From Shewanella gelidimarina (GTDB lineage Bacteria; Pseudomonadota; Gammaproteobacteria; Enterobacterales; Shewanellaceae): a stretch of 64,000 nt of DNA. The stretch is taken from NCBI RefSeq assembly GCF_023283945.1, contig NZ_JAKIKW010000010.1, forward strand, positions 62,001 to 126,000, written 5' to 3'. Below the pieces are notes generated by a model. The model did no database searches, was not told the origin of the DNA, and saw nothing but the letters and a program-made list of their open reading frames with translations. The position numbers and the translations under genes are program-made. Of this stretch, positions 1 through 10,111 are shown piece after piece (the first letter of the stretch is position 1; each line of letters begins with the position of its first letter).

Positions 1-110
1 CTTTTTGGCGACGCCCTTGAGTTCTGTTATAGGAACAAGATCGAGACTTTGCAAACGGTTAGCACTCAAACACTGTAAATTTATACATATATTATCAGAG
101 ATATCATTTT

Positions 111-124
111 TCGCAAATTTGCGA
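111..124. promoter_or_regulatory. 14-bp perfect palindrome downstream of the response regulator
   Basis: The sequence TCGCAAATTTGCGA is a perfect palindrome with no loop, 13 bases beyond the stop codon of the response regulator gene. It could be an operator for a gene left of the window or part of a weak terminator. Nothing else is recognised in bases 1-136. Confidence 0.3.
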
Positions 125-136
125 TTATTTTGATGA

Positions 137-733
137 TCACAACCAGCCTTTTTGCTGTGCAATTCTGGCGGCATCAATACGATTAGTCGCATGTAATTTA
201 CTGATAGCCTCAGACAAATAGTTTCTCACCGTACCTTCTGCGATAAACAGTAGCTCGGCTATGTCTGATGTGGATTTTCCTTCGCTGGCGAGTCTTAATG
301 CGCGTCGCTCTTTGTCATTGAGTGGATCCATTTCCCCCACGGCCATCATTGCCAGTTCAGGATCGATTATGCGCTTGCCTGCCATTACTTGGTTAATGGC
401 TTTGATTAAGGTGTCAGAGGGAGCATCTTTTAATAGAAAGCCCCCTACGCCAGATTCTATGGCACGTTTGATATAGCCGGATCTGCCGAAGGTAGTAATG
501 ATCACTATCTTAAGTGCTGGCTTATGTTGTTGGCACCAACTGGCGAGTTCGAGTCCGGTACGGCCCGGCATTTCAATATCCGTGAGCAGCAGGTCAAACT
601 CCGTCAGTTTTAGCAGTGCTAGAGCTTCGTCTCCATCAGCCGCTTGGGTAATGTCAAAGTCACCGCCTAAAGAGAGTAGCGCGGACAATGCTCCTCTTAC
701 CATGGCTTGATCTTCTGCTAACAAAATTCTCAT
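137..733 (-). CDS. LuxR/NarL-family response regulator (DesR-like)
   Basis: A two-domain response regulator. The receiver domain comes first, with the acidic pocket in LLAEDQ and the phospho-acceptor Asp in LLTDIEMPG, followed by a NarL-type helix-turn-helix near the C-terminus (SDIAELLFIAEGTVRNYLS). It is cytoplasmic and presumably controls transcription after phosphorylation by the kinase encoded just upstream. An in-frame ATG at 742 overlaps the kinase stop as ATGA, but the Shine-Dalgarno AAGGA lies 8 bases before the ATG at 733, so the shorter start (MRILLAEDQ) is preferred. The pair resembles DesK/DesR-type systems that sense membrane state or envelope stress. The target genes are not visible here and may lie left of the window. 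Confidence 0.9.
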   Translation of the reverse strand: MRILLAEDQAMVRGALSALLSLGGDFDITQAADGDEALALLKLTEFDLLLTDIEMPGRTGLELASWCQQHKPALKIVIITTFGRSGYIKRAIESGVGGFLLKDAPSDTLIKAINQVMAGKRIIDPELAMMAVGEMDPLNDKERRALRLASEGKSTSDIAELLFIAEGTVRNYLSEAISKLHATNRIDAARIAQQKGWL

Positions 734-738
734 TGGTT

Positions 739-1809
739 TCATCCTTGTGCTGGCAGAGTAATGGTAAATTGGCATTCATCGGCCAACTCCCATGCCAATA
801 CCCCTTGAAATTTAGCCAGTCGCTCATTGATACCAATGAGTCCATTGCCTTGTTCGATTTTGCTCGGGCAGCCATCATCGGTAATGGCGATACGCAATTG
901 TGTTGCCGTTTGCTCAAAGTGCAATTCACATCGGGTGCCCTTGCTATGGCGAACGATATTGCTACAAAGCTCCGTTAGACTCAAAATTAATTGGGTCTCT
1001 AATTCGGGTTTAAGCTTGGGGATGTTACCAATCAAACTGACACTTAAGCCTTTGTCTCGTAGTGTTTGACAGAGCTGTGTCACACTGGCGGAAAGGCCCT
1101 TGTGCTTATAGCCAGAAACGGTTTGTCTTATTTGGCTCAAGCTATCTCTAGCGATGCTATTGAGTTCAGTTAATTGCAGTCGTGCTTGCTCAATATCATT
1201 ATTGGCGATCAGCTTTTCGGCTAACTCGGCTTTCAAAGATATTGAGGAAAGACTGTGCCCCATGATGTCATGCAGATCGCGAGCAATGCGTTCTCGTTCT
1301 AGCATGGTCGCAAGTTGTTGGATCTCTGTTTGGCTTTTTTGTTGCTGATATTTATGCTCCACGCGCTTGCGCTCGGCAACCCCAAACAGCCCGACACCAG
1401 CAATGAGACCAGCACCATAAATGACCCAATAGTAATGGTCAAAATTGAGGCTGGCATTCAGTAGCGACAACAAACCTATTAGCCCTAACAGGCTGTAGAT
1501 AGCGGTTCTTAACGGGTAAAAGAAACCGAGAAAGAAGCCGGCAAAGGTAAACAATGATAGTGAGCCAGTATTAATCGGGGTCACTAATACGCCGATGGTT
1601 ATCATGGCGATAATCGGTCGGTAAGCGTTAGCCGTGGTGGAGCGATAAGCCCAAAAATAGCAATAAATGAAGGGCACAAGAGCAGCTAAGCTGAGGGCTA
1701 TTTCCCATGGCTGCATCTCATCGACAAAAATGGGGATAAGGTAAAAAACCAAATTGACTAGATATACCCAAGCCAATTTGTCTTCTTTTGATTGAGTTGC
1801 CTCGGTCAT
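739..1809 (-). CDS. sensor histidine kinase (HisKA_3 / DesK-like)
   Basis: A 356-residue membrane kinase. The N-terminal ~150 residues hold about five or six hydrophobic segments (VYLVNLVFYLIPIFV onward) with no obvious periplasmic sensor domain, as in DesK. A short coiled region follows, then the HisKA_3 phospho-acceptor motif RIARDLHDIMGHSLSS and an HATPase_c domain with the N-box LTELCSNIVRHSKG and a G-rich motif GNGLIGINERL. The start has a clear AAGGAG six bases before ATG. Its stop overlaps the regulator gene region, so the two are one transcription unit. It should autophosphorylate on His and pass phosphate to the neighbouring response regulator. The stimulus is not evident. Confidence 0.9.
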   Translation of the reverse strand: MTEATQSKEDKLAWVYLVNLVFYLIPIFVDEMQPWEIALSLAALVPFIYCYFWAYRSTTANAYRPIIAMITIGVLVTPINTGSLSLFTFAGFFLGFFYPLRTAIYSLLGLIGLLSLLNASLNFDHYYWVIYGAGLIAGVGLFGVAERKRVEHKYQQQKSQTEIQQLATMLERERIARDLHDIMGHSLSSISLKAELAEKLIANNDIEQARLQLTELNSIARDSLSQIRQTVSGYKHKGLSASVTQLCQTLRDKGLSVSLIGNIPKLKPELETQLILSLTELCSNIVRHSKGTRCELHFEQTATQLRIAITDDGCPSKIEQGNGLIGINERLAKFQGVLAWELADECQFTITLPAQG

Positions 1810-1932
1810 GAAAAACTCCTTTTATTAATACCTAAACGACTTGCCCACCACTGAATGCTGCTTTAAAAGTGGCTTGGATATTGGAGAGCTAAGCTTAATA
1901 TTACCGCTCTCTATCCATTGCGCTGTCGTGAA

Positions 1933-2634
1933 CTATCGCTTAGCGTTTTGGCTATTTTGTTGCAGTAAAAATTGTGCCCAACTGTAGTCGGCCTCAATAG
2001 CTAAAGCGTGTTGCCAGTCCGCTATCGCACCATCTACATCACCTAAGTTCTGCTTAGCTAATCCTCGCCAAGTGTAGGCCTCAGCGTGTCCCCAGCAAAT
2101 GTTATCACAAGGAATTGCGTAAAACTCAATGGCTTTACTGCTTAACTCAATAGCACGTTGTTTGCTGCCACCGTATATTTCGGGGGTATTGAAGGCGGTG
2201 ATTGCTTGAACTAATAGTACCCGAGGATTGGTGGGGTCCAGTGCTTTTGCTTGCGCTATCGTAGTGCCCGCTTTGGTGCCGTATACAACAGCTTTGCTAT
2301 TGTCCAAGCCAATAAGCATGCCATAAACAGATGACAGCAGGGCGAGGTTGTCGGCATTGGCACTTGAGGCAGTTAGTGGTTCTAGTGTGTCTTTTGCTGA
2401 CTCAAGTGCGGTGATTGCAAGTGCACGTTGGCCAAGAATATTGGCGCTAATAGCGAGTCTATAACCTGCGTATGCTTGTTGATAATCATCGCCTTGCTGG
2501 ACAAGTGACTGTAGGCTTTTTACGTCCATGTGGTTAGCTGCTGTATCGATAGCGCTAATACTAGTATCAGTGCTGTCAGCTTGAGCAAATTGGCTAATGA
2601 TGGCCATTGAAGTTACGAGTAGTAATGATTTCAT
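1933..2634 (-). CDS. exported TPR-repeat protein
   Basis: A 233-residue protein with a clear Sec signal peptide (MKSLLLVTSMAIISQFAQA, cleavage after AQA) and a helical, Ala-rich body. The last ~60 residues form a recognisable tetratricopeptide pair (WRGLAKQNLGDVDGAIADW). Two Cys (CDNIC) sit near residue 175 and could form a disulfide in the periplasm. It is probably a periplasmic scaffold. It lies 123 bp upstream of the two-component genes on the same strand, so it may be co-transcribed and report to that kinase; this is inference. The ATG follows AAAGGAG and a 9-bp hairpin in the leader. No specific function is recognised. Confidence 0.75.
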   Translation of the reverse strand: MKSLLLVTSMAIISQFAQADSTDTSISAIDTAANHMDVKSLQSLVQQGDDYQQAYAGYRLAISANILGQRALAITALESAKDTLEPLTASSANADNLALLSSVYGMLIGLDNSKAVVYGTKAGTTIAQAKALDPTNPRVLLVQAITAFNTPEIYGGSKQRAIELSSKAIEFYAIPCDNICWGHAEAYTWRGLAKQNLGDVDGAIADWQHALAIEADYSWAQFLLQQNSQNAKR

Positions 2635-2649
2635 GTCAATCTCCTTTTG

Positions 2650-2672
2650 AGCCCTGTATTGGGTACAGGGCT
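2650..2672 (-). promoter_or_regulatory. leader hairpin in front of the TPR gene
   Basis: AGCCCTGTA and TACAGGGCT are perfect 9-base arms around a 5-base loop. The hairpin ends about 16 bases before the TPR gene ATG, close to its ribosome binding site AAAGGAG. It has no T-run, so it is more likely an mRNA-stability or translation element than a terminator. Confidence 0.4.
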
Positions 2673-2759
2673 AGTATTGAAGATTGTGAGGGAGTTTTGC
2701 AGACACAAAAGTCATAAGAAGTGCATGACAAATGTCATTTAATCTTTGTGATAACGGCT

Positions 2760-3692
2760 TTAAGCCTGTGTGACCAAATAGCCTATGTAAGCTAAATAGC
2801 CCAACACCAAGATGCTGCCTTCTCTACGACCAATTCGCAGACCGCTATAGGCAAAGGGCAGCAAAAGGGCTGCGAGGCCTATCATTACCAGCCAATCAAG
2901 TGGATTAATGTCGTTGCCAATGATGGGATGGATCACCGCCGTGACACCGAGGATCCCTAAAATATTGAATAGGTTTGAGCCTACGACGTTACCGATCGCA
3001 ATATCGCTTTGTCCTTTAAGGGCGGCAACGACGGAGGTCACCAATTCAGGCATGCTAGTGCCAATCGCTACGATGGTTAGCCCTATGATGATTTCGCTGA
3101 TCCCGAAAGACTGCGCTAGTGCTACTGCACCATCGACAAATAATATGCCGCCGCCAACCAACATACTGATACCAATAATGATAAAAACAATGGATAGCCA
3201 CTGGCTTTGATTATCCGCAGCAACCTCTTCAGAGATTTGTTTGTCGGCGGTGAAATAGCTAAAGCTTAAATAGGTGATTAATAGCGTTGAAAGAATGACA
3301 CCATCAACAAAGCTCAAGCCGCCATCGAGAAGTAGGCCCCAAAATAGCAGTGATGCCGCGATCATAATCGGAATGTCGCGCTTAACCATTTGAGATTCAA
3401 TCTTTATCGGTCGAATCAGTGCGGTAATACCCAATATTAGACCGATGTTGGCAATGTTTGAACCAATCACATTACCCAATGCAATCCCGCTATTGCCCGC
3501 CACCGCAGATTTAATGCTCACCGCTAGCTCGGGTGCACTGGTGCCAAAAGCGACAATGGTTAAGCCGATAATTAACGGCGATAAGCCAAGCCTTAAGGCG
3601 ATTTTACTGGCGCCTCTGACTAATGATTCGGCGCCTACGGTCAAAATGACAAACCCGCCGATAATCGACAACCAAATAAACATAATTAACAC
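2760..3692 (-). CDS. calcium/sodium antiporter (CaCA family, YrbG-like)
   Basis: An inner-membrane cation exchanger of 310 residues, the usual length for YrbG-type proteins. It has about ten hydrophobic segments arranged as two inverted halves. Each half carries the family alpha-repeat signature: GTSAPELAVS near residue 50 and GTSMPELVTS near residue 212, with the ion-coordinating Glu and Ser/Asn residues. The alpha-repeat neighbours GNVIGSNIANIG and GNVVGSNLFNILG are also present. The first codons may be miscalled: MLIMFIWL offers a second ATG 3 codons in. It stands alone, with spacers on both sides, and is not obviously operonic. It is expected to exchange Ca2+ (or another cation) for Na+ or H+. 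Confidence 0.9.
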   Translation of the reverse strand: MLIMFIWLSIIGGFVILTVGAESLVRGASKIALRLGLSPLIIGLTIVAFGTSAPELAVSIKSAVAGNSGIALGNVIGSNIANIGLILGITALIRPIKIESQMVKRDIPIMIAASLLFWGLLLDGGLSFVDGVILSTLLITYLSFSYFTADKQISEEVAADNQSQWLSIVFIIIGISMLVGGGILFVDGAVALAQSFGISEIIIGLTIVAIGTSMPELVTSVVAALKGQSDIAIGNVVGSNLFNILGILGVTAVIHPIIGNDINPLDWLVMIGLAALLLPFAYSGLRIGRREGSILVLGYLAYIGYLVTQA

Positions 3693-3856
3693 TACTTATA
3701 GATGAGGTAAAAGGGTGGCTAGAATAGTTTTTTTTATAAAGAGCACAACAAAAAAAACAGCAAATGGCCATTAAAGATAGTTTATTTAACCAGACCTCGT
3801 GGTCATGAGTCTCTGAACCATTGCCTTGCCTAAATTAACGGCTAACCTGATATGAA

Positions 3857-3880
3857 ACAGCACACCAAAAGGTGCGCTGT
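3857..3880 (-). terminator. hairpin downstream of the acyl-CoA ligase
   Basis: ACAGC-A-CACC and GGTG-C-GCTGT pair around an AAAA loop, 30 bases past the stop of the minus-strand acyl-CoA ligase. The following T-run is short (TTT on the minus strand), so it is a probable but weak intrinsic terminator. Confidence 0.45.
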
Positions 3881-3909
3881 TGTATGCCAAGCATATCATT
3901 CACTATGGG

Positions 3910-5565
3910 CTAGATTTCATCTTCCCAGCAGATCTTACCGCCGCGAATACCATCGACCTTTTCGCTGAAACTCTTTTCAAGTACGTGACGTTTAATCTTA
4001 AGCGTCGGGGTTAATACGTCGTTATCGACATCCCATTTATCGGTGACAACCACAATAGCATCAACCGTTTCGTGAGATTCTAGATGAGGATTGACCGCAT
4101 CTAAGGTCTTTTTAAGTGACGCCTTCACCTCTTCTCTAGGTTGCAAAGAGGCACCTTCAGAGAGTTGTACCAGTGCAATTGGGTGCGGCAGACCTGAACC
4201 AATAACGCAAATCATCTCTACGTGAAGATCTTGTGCCAGTTTTCGCTCAATAGGCACTGGCGCAACGTACTTACCTTTAGAGGTTTTAAAGTTATCTTTA
4301 ACGCGGCCTGTGATGGTGACGTAACCATCGTCATCAATACTCACTAAGTCGCCGGTGTAGAAATAACCATCTTCGTCAAAACACGCGGCACTTTCTTCGG
4401 GCTGCTTGTAATAACCTTGCATCAGTCCAGGGCTCTTAACCATCAACTCGCCAACATCTGTTTGCTTAATGGTGCAACCTTCAACGGCGCGACCCACGGT
4501 GCCAATCTTACTGGCATCAAACGGATTGTTAATAATCGAGTAAGCGCAATTTTCAGTCATACCCCAGGCTTCGGAGATATTGAGACCAATTTTGTGGTAC
4601 CAGCTCACGAGCGAGGGCGGAATCGGCGCAGAACCAGAACCGAGTAAATGGCAATGCTCAAGACCTAGGCCTGCGTGGATTTTACGTTTTACGATACCGC
4701 TAATAATGGGCACTTTAAGTAAAAAATTAAGCTTGCTGTCGCCAATCTTGTCGATAATATTTTTTTGGAATAGGCTCCAAAGACGAGGCACTGAGAAGAA
4801 TACCGTGGGTCTTGCACGCTGTACGTCAGCGACAAAGCTATCGAGACTTTCAACAAAGGCCACGCTGCTACCAGAATAGAATGAAGAGCCTTCCATCGCG
4901 ACTCGCTCGGTGATGTGTGCTAACGGTAAGTATGAAATTAATCTGTCTTCACCATCCGTTTTTAGATCACGAACAACAGCGTTACAGGTCCAAGCATAAC
5001 TGGCAAAAGTTTGAATCGCGCCCTTGGGCTTTCCTGTTGAACCTGAGGTGTAAACCAGGGTCATGATCTGTTCCAGAGTCGGTAATGGTGCATCGACTAA
5101 AGGCTGGCCAAGAGTGAGTAGTTTATCCCAGTGATATTGGGCTGGCATGGTGTCGTAAGGCATTGCCATACGTAAAATTTCACCGCCAACGCCGGACTCT
5201 TGATCGGCCCAATAATCTAACTTACCGATGAATATTGCTTTTGATTCACTGTGCTCAAGTGTGTAGCGGATAGTATCGGCATTGGCTGTTGGGTAAATTG
5301 GCACGCTAATATACCCGCCATGCATCAGGGCGAGATCTGTGATAAACCATTCGGCACAGTTTTTAGACAGAACGGCAACTTTATCGCCTGGATTAAGTCC
5401 TAAATGTTTAAGTGCTCCCGCAATCTGTTGCATTGTCGTTTGCACATCACGCCAAGTAAAAGTCTTATATTGACCGTCAATAGGCTGCTTTAGATATACT
5501 TGATCGCCTTGCTTTTCGACCCAATGTTCAAGCATCTCAATTGGGGTTTTCATAGATGATTCCAT
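3910..5565 (-). CDS. AMP-binding long-chain fatty acid-CoA ligase
   Basis: A 551-residue adenylate-forming enzyme expected to activate fatty acids with ATP and CoA. The P-loop-like motif TLVYTSGSTGKPKG lies near residue 170, the A5-type motif ISEAWGMTE near residue 333, and GYFYTGDLVSIDDDGY plus ITGRVKDNFKTSKGKYVAP (the hinge and C-terminal domain) near residues 410-440. The length and the KTSKGKYVAP stretch place it with the long-chain AMP-dependent synthetases (COG1022 type) rather than with FadD. An alternative ATG (MKTPIEML) lies 4 codons in. Genes around it are unrelated housekeeping genes. A PsrA or FadR site might be expected upstream, but no convincing palindrome was found in the 275 bp before trmH. 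Confidence 0.88.
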   Translation of the reverse strand: MESSMKTPIEMLEHWVEKQGDQVYLKQPIDGQYKTFTWRDVQTTMQQIAGALKHLGLNPGDKVAVLSKNCAEWFITDLALMHGGYISVPIYPTANADTIRYTLEHSESKAIFIGKLDYWADQESGVGGEILRMAMPYDTMPAQYHWDKLLTLGQPLVDAPLPTLEQIMTLVYTSGSTGKPKGAIQTFASYAWTCNAVVRDLKTDGEDRLISYLPLAHITERVAMEGSSFYSGSSVAFVESLDSFVADVQRARPTVFFSVPRLWSLFQKNIIDKIGDSKLNFLLKVPIISGIVKRKIHAGLGLEHCHLLGSGSAPIPPSLVSWYHKIGLNISEAWGMTENCAYSIINNPFDASKIGTVGRAVEGCTIKQTDVGELMVKSPGLMQGYYKQPEESAACFDEDGYFYTGDLVSIDDDGYVTITGRVKDNFKTSKGKYVAPVPIERKLAQDLHVEMICVIGSGLPHPIALVQLSEGASLQPREEVKASLKKTLDAVNPHLESHETVDAIVVVTDKWDVDNDVLTPTLKIKRHVLEKSFSEKVDGIRGGKICWEDEI

Positions 5566-5840
5566 CGCATTTCCATATTGATTATTATTAATTCCAATCC
5601 AGTCGGCTGCTTACTTTTTGTTTTAATCGTTCGTTTAACAGACTGATGTCGCTAATATTGAGTATGGCGAAAAATGTGATCTATGACAACTTTTTCAAAC
5701 GCTCGTTACAATTTTGCGCAATGATGTGGTGAAAGCGTATCTTTGAGTTAAGAGCTGGGGGGATTAATCGTAGGTATTTACGGGTGAGTGCCAGCCTATC
5801 GGCCAGCACTTATTGAATATGTTGAGCGGTGATAATGCCG

Positions 5841-6527
5841 TTATGCAGAAGGCTCACGCATTTTTTGCCACCATTGTTCATCAGCCATAATTTGGCCAGT
5901 GCCATCAATGCCGGGGTAGGCGAGCTTCTTACGGCGGCAGGCTTTGGCGTAGATAGGGTGGCCTTGTTCAAACAGTTTTATTTGGCAATAAGCATCATCA
6001 AGTTTGCGGGTTCCATACATGCCAGCTGCTTCGCGTTGACGCTGTGCTTCATACACAATCAGGGCGCCAGCAACAGAGACATTGAGTGATTGCACCATGC
6101 CTATCATTGGAATAATGATATGCTGATCTGCTGCAGCAATACCTGCTGCACTCACGCCATCGCGCTCATTACCTAAAATAATGGCCGTTGGGCGAGTGTA
6201 ATCTATTTCGCGAAAGTCGACGGCGGTCGGAGAAAATGTGGTCGCGAGGATCTGCATATCTTGGCGACGAAACTCCTCTACGGCATGGTCCATCGTATGA
6301 TGAACTTGTGTTTTAACCCATTGCTGACTACCTGATGCCGTATTGCCCGAGACACGCATCTCCAGCTCAGCCCAGACCGCATGAACCTCATGGATCCCAA
6401 CAGCGTCGGCGCTACGGATCACGGCTGCAATGTTATTGCTTTTATGCACAGTGTCTAAGCAAAGGGTGAGATCAGGTTGGCGATTATCTAGCATCTGGTT
6501 GATGCGGGCGAAACGTTCAGGACTCAT
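5841..6527 (-). CDS. trmH: tRNA (guanosine(18)-2'-O)-methyltransferase TrmH
   Basis: A SPOUT-class enzyme that methylates the 2'-hydroxyl of G18 in the tRNA D-loop. The start is placed at MSPERFARI, which matches the usual N-terminus of TrmH; a longer frame begins 8 codons earlier. Motif 1 (HKSNNIAAVIRSADAVG) lies near residue 29. The SAM-binding knot motifs AIILGNERDGVS and IPMIGMVQSLNVSVAGALI lie in the second half. The C-terminal extension typical of enterobacterial-type TrmH is present, giving 228 residues. It sits in the conserved gmk-rpoZ-spoT-trmH neighbourhood, here with ridA inserted between spoT and trmH. Confidence 0.95.
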   Translation of the reverse strand: MSPERFARINQMLDNRQPDLTLCLDTVHKSNNIAAVIRSADAVGIHEVHAVWAELEMRVSGNTASGSQQWVKTQVHHTMDHAVEEFRRQDMQILATTFSPTAVDFREIDYTRPTAIILGNERDGVSAAGIAAADQHIIIPMIGMVQSLNVSVAGALIVYEAQRQREAAGMYGTRKLDDAYCQIKLFEQGHPIYAKACRRKKLAYPGIDGTGQIMADEQWWQKMREPSA

Positions 6528-6551
6528 GGTGTTCTTCTTAAATGTTATCAA

Positions 6552-6583
6552 TAAAAAAGGGCGCCGAAGCGCCCTGTTTTTGG
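6552..6583 (-). terminator. bidirectional intrinsic terminator after ridA
   Basis: GGGCGC-CGAA-GCGCCC is a perfect 6-base GC stem. It is flanked by A6 on the left and TGTTTTT on the right, so it can terminate in either direction. It lies 10-40 bases past the ridA stop and separates ridA from trmH on the minus strand. Confidence 0.8.
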
Positions 6584-6592
6584 CTTAATGGA

Positions 6593-6976
6593 TTAAACTT
6601 CCATTACGCCATCCATCTCGACCAATGAACCTTTCGGCAGTTGGCTAACGCCGATAGCGGCGCGAGCGGGGTAAGGCTGCTGAAAGTAACGGCTCATGAT
6701 TTCGTTAACAGTGGCAAAGTTGCTTAGGTCTGTCATGAAAATATTGAGTTTAACAATATCGCTTAATGAACCACCGGCAGCAGCACAAACCGCGGTTAGG
6801 TTTTCAAAAACCTGGACCACTTGTGCGTCAAATTCGTCACTTACCATTTGCATCGTTTCAGGATTCAGTGGGATCTGACCTGATAAATAAACGGTGCTGC
6901 CTACTTTTACTGCTTGAGAATAGGTGCCGATAGCTTGTGGTGCTTTGTCGGTAGCAATGATGATTTTCTCTGCCAT
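6593..6976 (-). CDS. ridA: RidA-family 2-iminopropanoate/enamine deaminase
   Basis: A 127-residue YjgF/YER057c/UK114 protein. RidA trimers hydrolyse reactive imine intermediates released by PLP enzymes such as IlvA, a link to the ilv operon at the far end of this window. The family signature [20 protein letters not shown] is near the C-terminus and contains the carboxylate-binding Arg (PARAAIG) and the conserved Glu. The N-terminal segment [15 protein letters not shown] is also diagnostic. It lies between spoT and trmH and ends at a strong terminator. Confidence 0.95.
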   Translation of the reverse strand: MAEKIIIATDKAPQAIGTYSQAVKVGSTVYLSGQIPLNPETMQMVSDEFDAQVVQVFENLTAVCAAAGGSLSDIVKLNIFMTDLSNFATVNEIMSRYFQQPYPARAAIGVSQLPKGSLVEMDGVMEV

Positions 6977-7025
6977 GATCTTCCCTTTATCTGTATTAAG
7001 TAAACTAATGTTTAGGTTAAATGAG

Positions 7026-9131
7026 CTAGCGGTTACGCGACGTTCGTAGCACTTCAGGGAGAACCCTAATACGGCGCATCACGTTGGCTAAATGAATACG
7101 ATCTCTCACAGAAATGCGCAGGTTGATGAGGAATACACGCCCATCTCGTTCTTCTGTGGTTAAATTATGAATATTGGAGCCTTCAGCTGCCACAATAGAA
7201 GTAATTTTGGCGAGTGCACCTTGGTGGTTAACTATCTCGACGCGTAAGTTTGCTTGATACTCAACGCCCTCAGCACTATCCCACTGCACAGGAATATACT
7301 TATCGGGTTCGCCTTGGTAGCCACGAATATTAGCGCAGCTTTCCATATGCACCACTAAGCCCTTACCTGGACTGACGTGGGCGATAACCGCATCGCCTGG
7401 GATCGGGCGACAGCAGTTAGCAAAGGTGACCAACATACCATCAGCGCCGCGAATAGGCATGGTGTAGGATTCTCTGTGCTCCTGCGTATCGACTTGATCG
7501 CCACGTAAACGTTGGGCAATAACAATACTCATCGCATTACCAAGGCCGATATCAGCGAGTAATTCGTCAAGTGTATCGTGCTTGGTATCATTAACGACTT
7601 TATCGATGTGCTCTTTAGACAAGTCATCTAGCTTGGTTTCGCCTAACGCATGGTTTAATAAGCGCTTGCCGAGCAAGATAGCATCTTCTCCTTTGAGACT
7701 CCTAAGCAACTGACGGATCTTAGAACGCGCTTTACCGGTCACCACAAAGTTGAGCCAAGCAGCATTGGGACGTGCGCCCTTAGCGGTAATGATCTCAACG
7801 GTTTGACCTGAAATAAGTGCTTGGCTTAATGGATACGCTTGACGATTAACTCGAGCGCCGACACAGGTGTTACCCACATCGGTATGCACTTCATAAGCAA
7901 AATCGACCGCCGTAGCACCATCTGGTAGCTCTAAAATACGACCTTCAGGGGTGAAAACGTAGATCTCTTCTGGGAATAACTCGGTTTTAAAGTTCTCCAC
8001 AAACTCAAAAGAGGTGCTGGCGCTTTGTTGCAATTCAAGTAGGCTCTGCATCCATTTGCGGGCACGCACTTGTGTCGTCGTACCTTGCTCTGCTGAGCTG
8101 CCTTTCTTGTATAACCAATGTGCCGCAACCCCTTTATCAGCCATTTGGTCCATATCTTCAGTCCTAATTTGGATCTCAACGGGTACGCCGTGAGGACCAA
8201 AGAGTGAAGTGTGTAATGATTGATAGCCGTTGGCTTTAGGGATAGCGATATAATCTTTGAATCGACCTGGACGCGGCTTATAAAGGCCATGCATGGCGCC
8301 CATTACGCGGTAGCAGGTGTCGATAGAGTCAACGATGACTCTGAAGGCATAGATATCCATGACTTCTTGGAACTGCAGTTCTTTATTGCGCATCTTGTTA
8401 TAGATGGAATAGAGGTTCTTCTCACGACCTTTAACAGTGCCTTCAAGGCCTGTGTCATCTAATCGTGTCGCAACGGCAGCTTCGATACTTTGAATAAGCT
8501 CTTTACGATTGCCTCGTGCGGCTTTCACCACTTCTCTCAATACACGATAACGCATCGGATAATAGGCTTGAAAACCTAATTCCTCTAACTCGCACTTAAT
8601 ATTATGAATACCAAGACGGTTGGCAATAGGAGCGTAAATTTCGAGAGTTTCACGGGCGATACGACGGCGCTTATCGGGCCGCAGTGCACCTAAGGTGCGC
8701 ATGTTGTGTGTTCTATCGGCAAGCTTGATTAAGATGACTCGTATATCTTGAGTCATAGCCATCATCATTTTCCGGAAGTTTTCAGCTTGAGCTTCTTTCT
8801 TGTCGCGAAATTTTAGCTTATCGAGCTTAGATACACCTTCAACCAATTCGGCAATAGACTCACTGAATTTTTCAGCCAGTTCCTCTTTGGTAACAGGGGT
8901 GTCTTCGATAGTGTCGTGCAGAAGTGCGGCCATAAGCGTCTCATGATCGAGACGCATATCGGCCAGGATGCGGGCAACCGCAACCGGATGGGTAATATAA
9001 GGTTCGCCACTCGTGCGCATTTGACCTTCATGGGCATCGCGCGCCACCTGATAGGCCTGCTTGAGTAATGCTACCTGCTCAGGTTCTAAATAACCTGAAG
9101 CTGACTCTTTGAGACCTTCAAACAGATACAA
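7026..9131 (-). CDS. spoT: bifunctional (p)ppGpp synthetase/hydrolase SpoT
   Basis: A 701-residue RelA/SpoT homologue that both makes and degrades the alarmone (p)ppGpp. In order: an N-terminal HD hydrolase domain ([33 protein letters not shown]), a synthetase domain ([48 protein letters not shown]), a TGS domain ([20 protein letters not shown]), a conserved-Cys region ([11 protein letters not shown]) and a C-terminal ACT domain ([13 protein letters not shown]). The intact HD motif and the context directly downstream of rpoZ identify SpoT rather than RelA. The gene starts 13 bp after the rpoZ stop, so the two are co-transcribed with gmk further upstream. Confidence 0.97.
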   Translation of the reverse strand: MYLFEGLKESASGYLEPEQVALLKQAYQVARDAHEGQMRTSGEPYITHPVAVARILADMRLDHETLMAALLHDTIEDTPVTKEELAEKFSESIAELVEGVSKLDKLKFRDKKEAQAENFRKMMMAMTQDIRVILIKLADRTHNMRTLGALRPDKRRRIARETLEIYAPIANRLGIHNIKCELEELGFQAYYPMRYRVLREVVKAARGNRKELIQSIEAAVATRLDDTGLEGTVKGREKNLYSIYNKMRNKELQFQEVMDIYAFRVIVDSIDTCYRVMGAMHGLYKPRPGRFKDYIAIPKANGYQSLHTSLFGPHGVPVEIQIRTEDMDQMADKGVAAHWLYKKGSSAEQGTTTQVRARKWMQSLLELQQSASTSFEFVENFKTELFPEEIYVFTPEGRILELPDGATAVDFAYEVHTDVGNTCVGARVNRQAYPLSQALISGQTVEIITAKGARPNAAWLNFVVTGKARSKIRQLLRSLKGEDAILLGKRLLNHALGETKLDDLSKEHIDKVVNDTKHDTLDELLADIGLGNAMSIVIAQRLRGDQVDTQEHRESYTMPIRGADGMLVTFANCCRPIPGDAVIAHVSPGKGLVVHMESCANIRGYQGEPDKYIPVQWDSAEGVEYQANLRVEIVNHQGALAKITSIVAAEGSNIHNLTTEERDGRVFLINLRISVRDRIHLANVMRRIRVLPEVLRTSRNR

Positions 9132-9144
9132 GTGGCTCTACTCC

Positions 9145-9426
9145 TTATATAGCGTTACGGCCTTCAGCGATGGCAGCAACAGCAGCAATTTCAGCTGCTT
9201 CACGTTCACGAACTGTTTGGCGCTCATCAGCATCCAAAGTCGCAGCGGTGACTAAACCTAGCTCGATTTCGCGCAAGGCGATAACCGTTGGCTTGTCGTT
9301 CTCTTCGTCAACCATAGGATCTTTACCCTGTACGGCGATTTGGCGAGCACGACGCGCAGCAATCAGAATCATGTCAAAACGGTTGCCGATTTTATTTACG
9401 GCATCTTCTACAGTTACGCGAGCCAT
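9145..9426 (-). CDS. rpoZ: RNA polymerase omega subunit
   Basis: A 93-residue omega subunit, which helps fold and latch the beta' subunit of RNA polymerase. The N-terminus [20 protein letters not shown] and the segment [14 protein letters not shown] are family hallmarks. An Ala/Glu-rich tail follows. It lies between gmk and spoT in the order standard for gamma-proteobacteria. Confidence 0.97.
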   Translation of the reverse strand: MARVTVEDAVNKIGNRFDMILIAARRARQIAVQGKDPMVDEENDKPTVIALREIELGLVTAATLDADERQTVREREAAEIAAVAAIAEGRNAI

Positions 9427-9487
9427 GTGGGGAAACTCCAGTGGTTTATTGATTGGAAAAATGACGCAAAATTGTACATGAAGACAG

Positions 9488-10111
9488 TTAGCCTGCCAAC
9501 AGATCTTTAATCATATCATTTTGGGTATGAATTTGGCTAGCACAGGTTAGTCTTTGGCTGCGAATGATCGCTAAAAGATCGGCCTGCGCCTTGTCGAAAT
9601 CATCGTTCACTAAAATAAAGTCAAATGCATTGTAGTGTGACATCTCTGAAACAGCCTGTGCCATGCGGCCATCAATGACCTCTTGGCTATCTTGTCCGCG
9701 GCCTGTAAGGCGACGTTCTAGCTCGATTCTTGAGGGTGGAAGAATAAATATTCCAATCGATGTGGGCATCAGTTTTTTAACTTGCTCGGCACCTTGCCAG
9801 TCAATATCGAGGAAAACGTCGATACCTTTAGCCAGTGTTTGCTCAATGGTCACACGTGAAGTGCCATAGTAGTTACCGAAGACTTCGGCCCATTCAAAAA
9901 AAGCATTGCCTTCGATTAACCCTTTAAACTCATCTTGATTTACAAAGTGATAATGCTGGCCATGTTCTTCACCTGGACGAGGTTGACGCGTGGTATGTGA
10001 TACCGACACTTGCATATCTGCGGGCTGATCTTTTAACAGAGCTGATATGAGTGATGATTTACCTGCGCCACTTGGCGCTGAGACGATAAATAGGTTTCCG
10101 CGTGCAGTCAT
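9488..10111 (-). CDS. gmk: guanylate kinase
   Basis: A 207-residue cytoplasmic kinase converting GMP and ATP to GDP and ADP. The P-loop [14 protein letters not shown] lies at residues 9-22. The GMP-binding segment [19 protein letters not shown] and the lid region ([17 protein letters not shown]) are both intact. It is the first gene of the minus-strand gmk-rpoZ-spoT block. The 296 bp upstream separates it from a divergent gene and should hold both promoters; no clear operator was recognised there. Confidence 0.96.
   Translation of the reverse strand: MTARGNLFIVSAPSGAGKSSLISALLKDQPADMQVSVSHTTRQPRPGEEHGQHYHFVNQDEFKGLIEGNAFFEWAEVFGNYYGTSRVTIEQTLAKGIDVFLDIDWQGAEQVKKLMPTSIGIFILPPSRIELERRLTGRGQDSQEVIDGRMAQAVSEMSHYNAFDFILVNDDFDKAQADLLAIIRSQRLTCASQIHTQNDMIKDLLAG

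Noticed and set aside
5566..5840. PsrA/FadR operator upstream of the acyl-CoA ligase
   Set aside because: Only isolated half-sites (TTCAAACG, GTTTAAC) were found, with no proper dyad.
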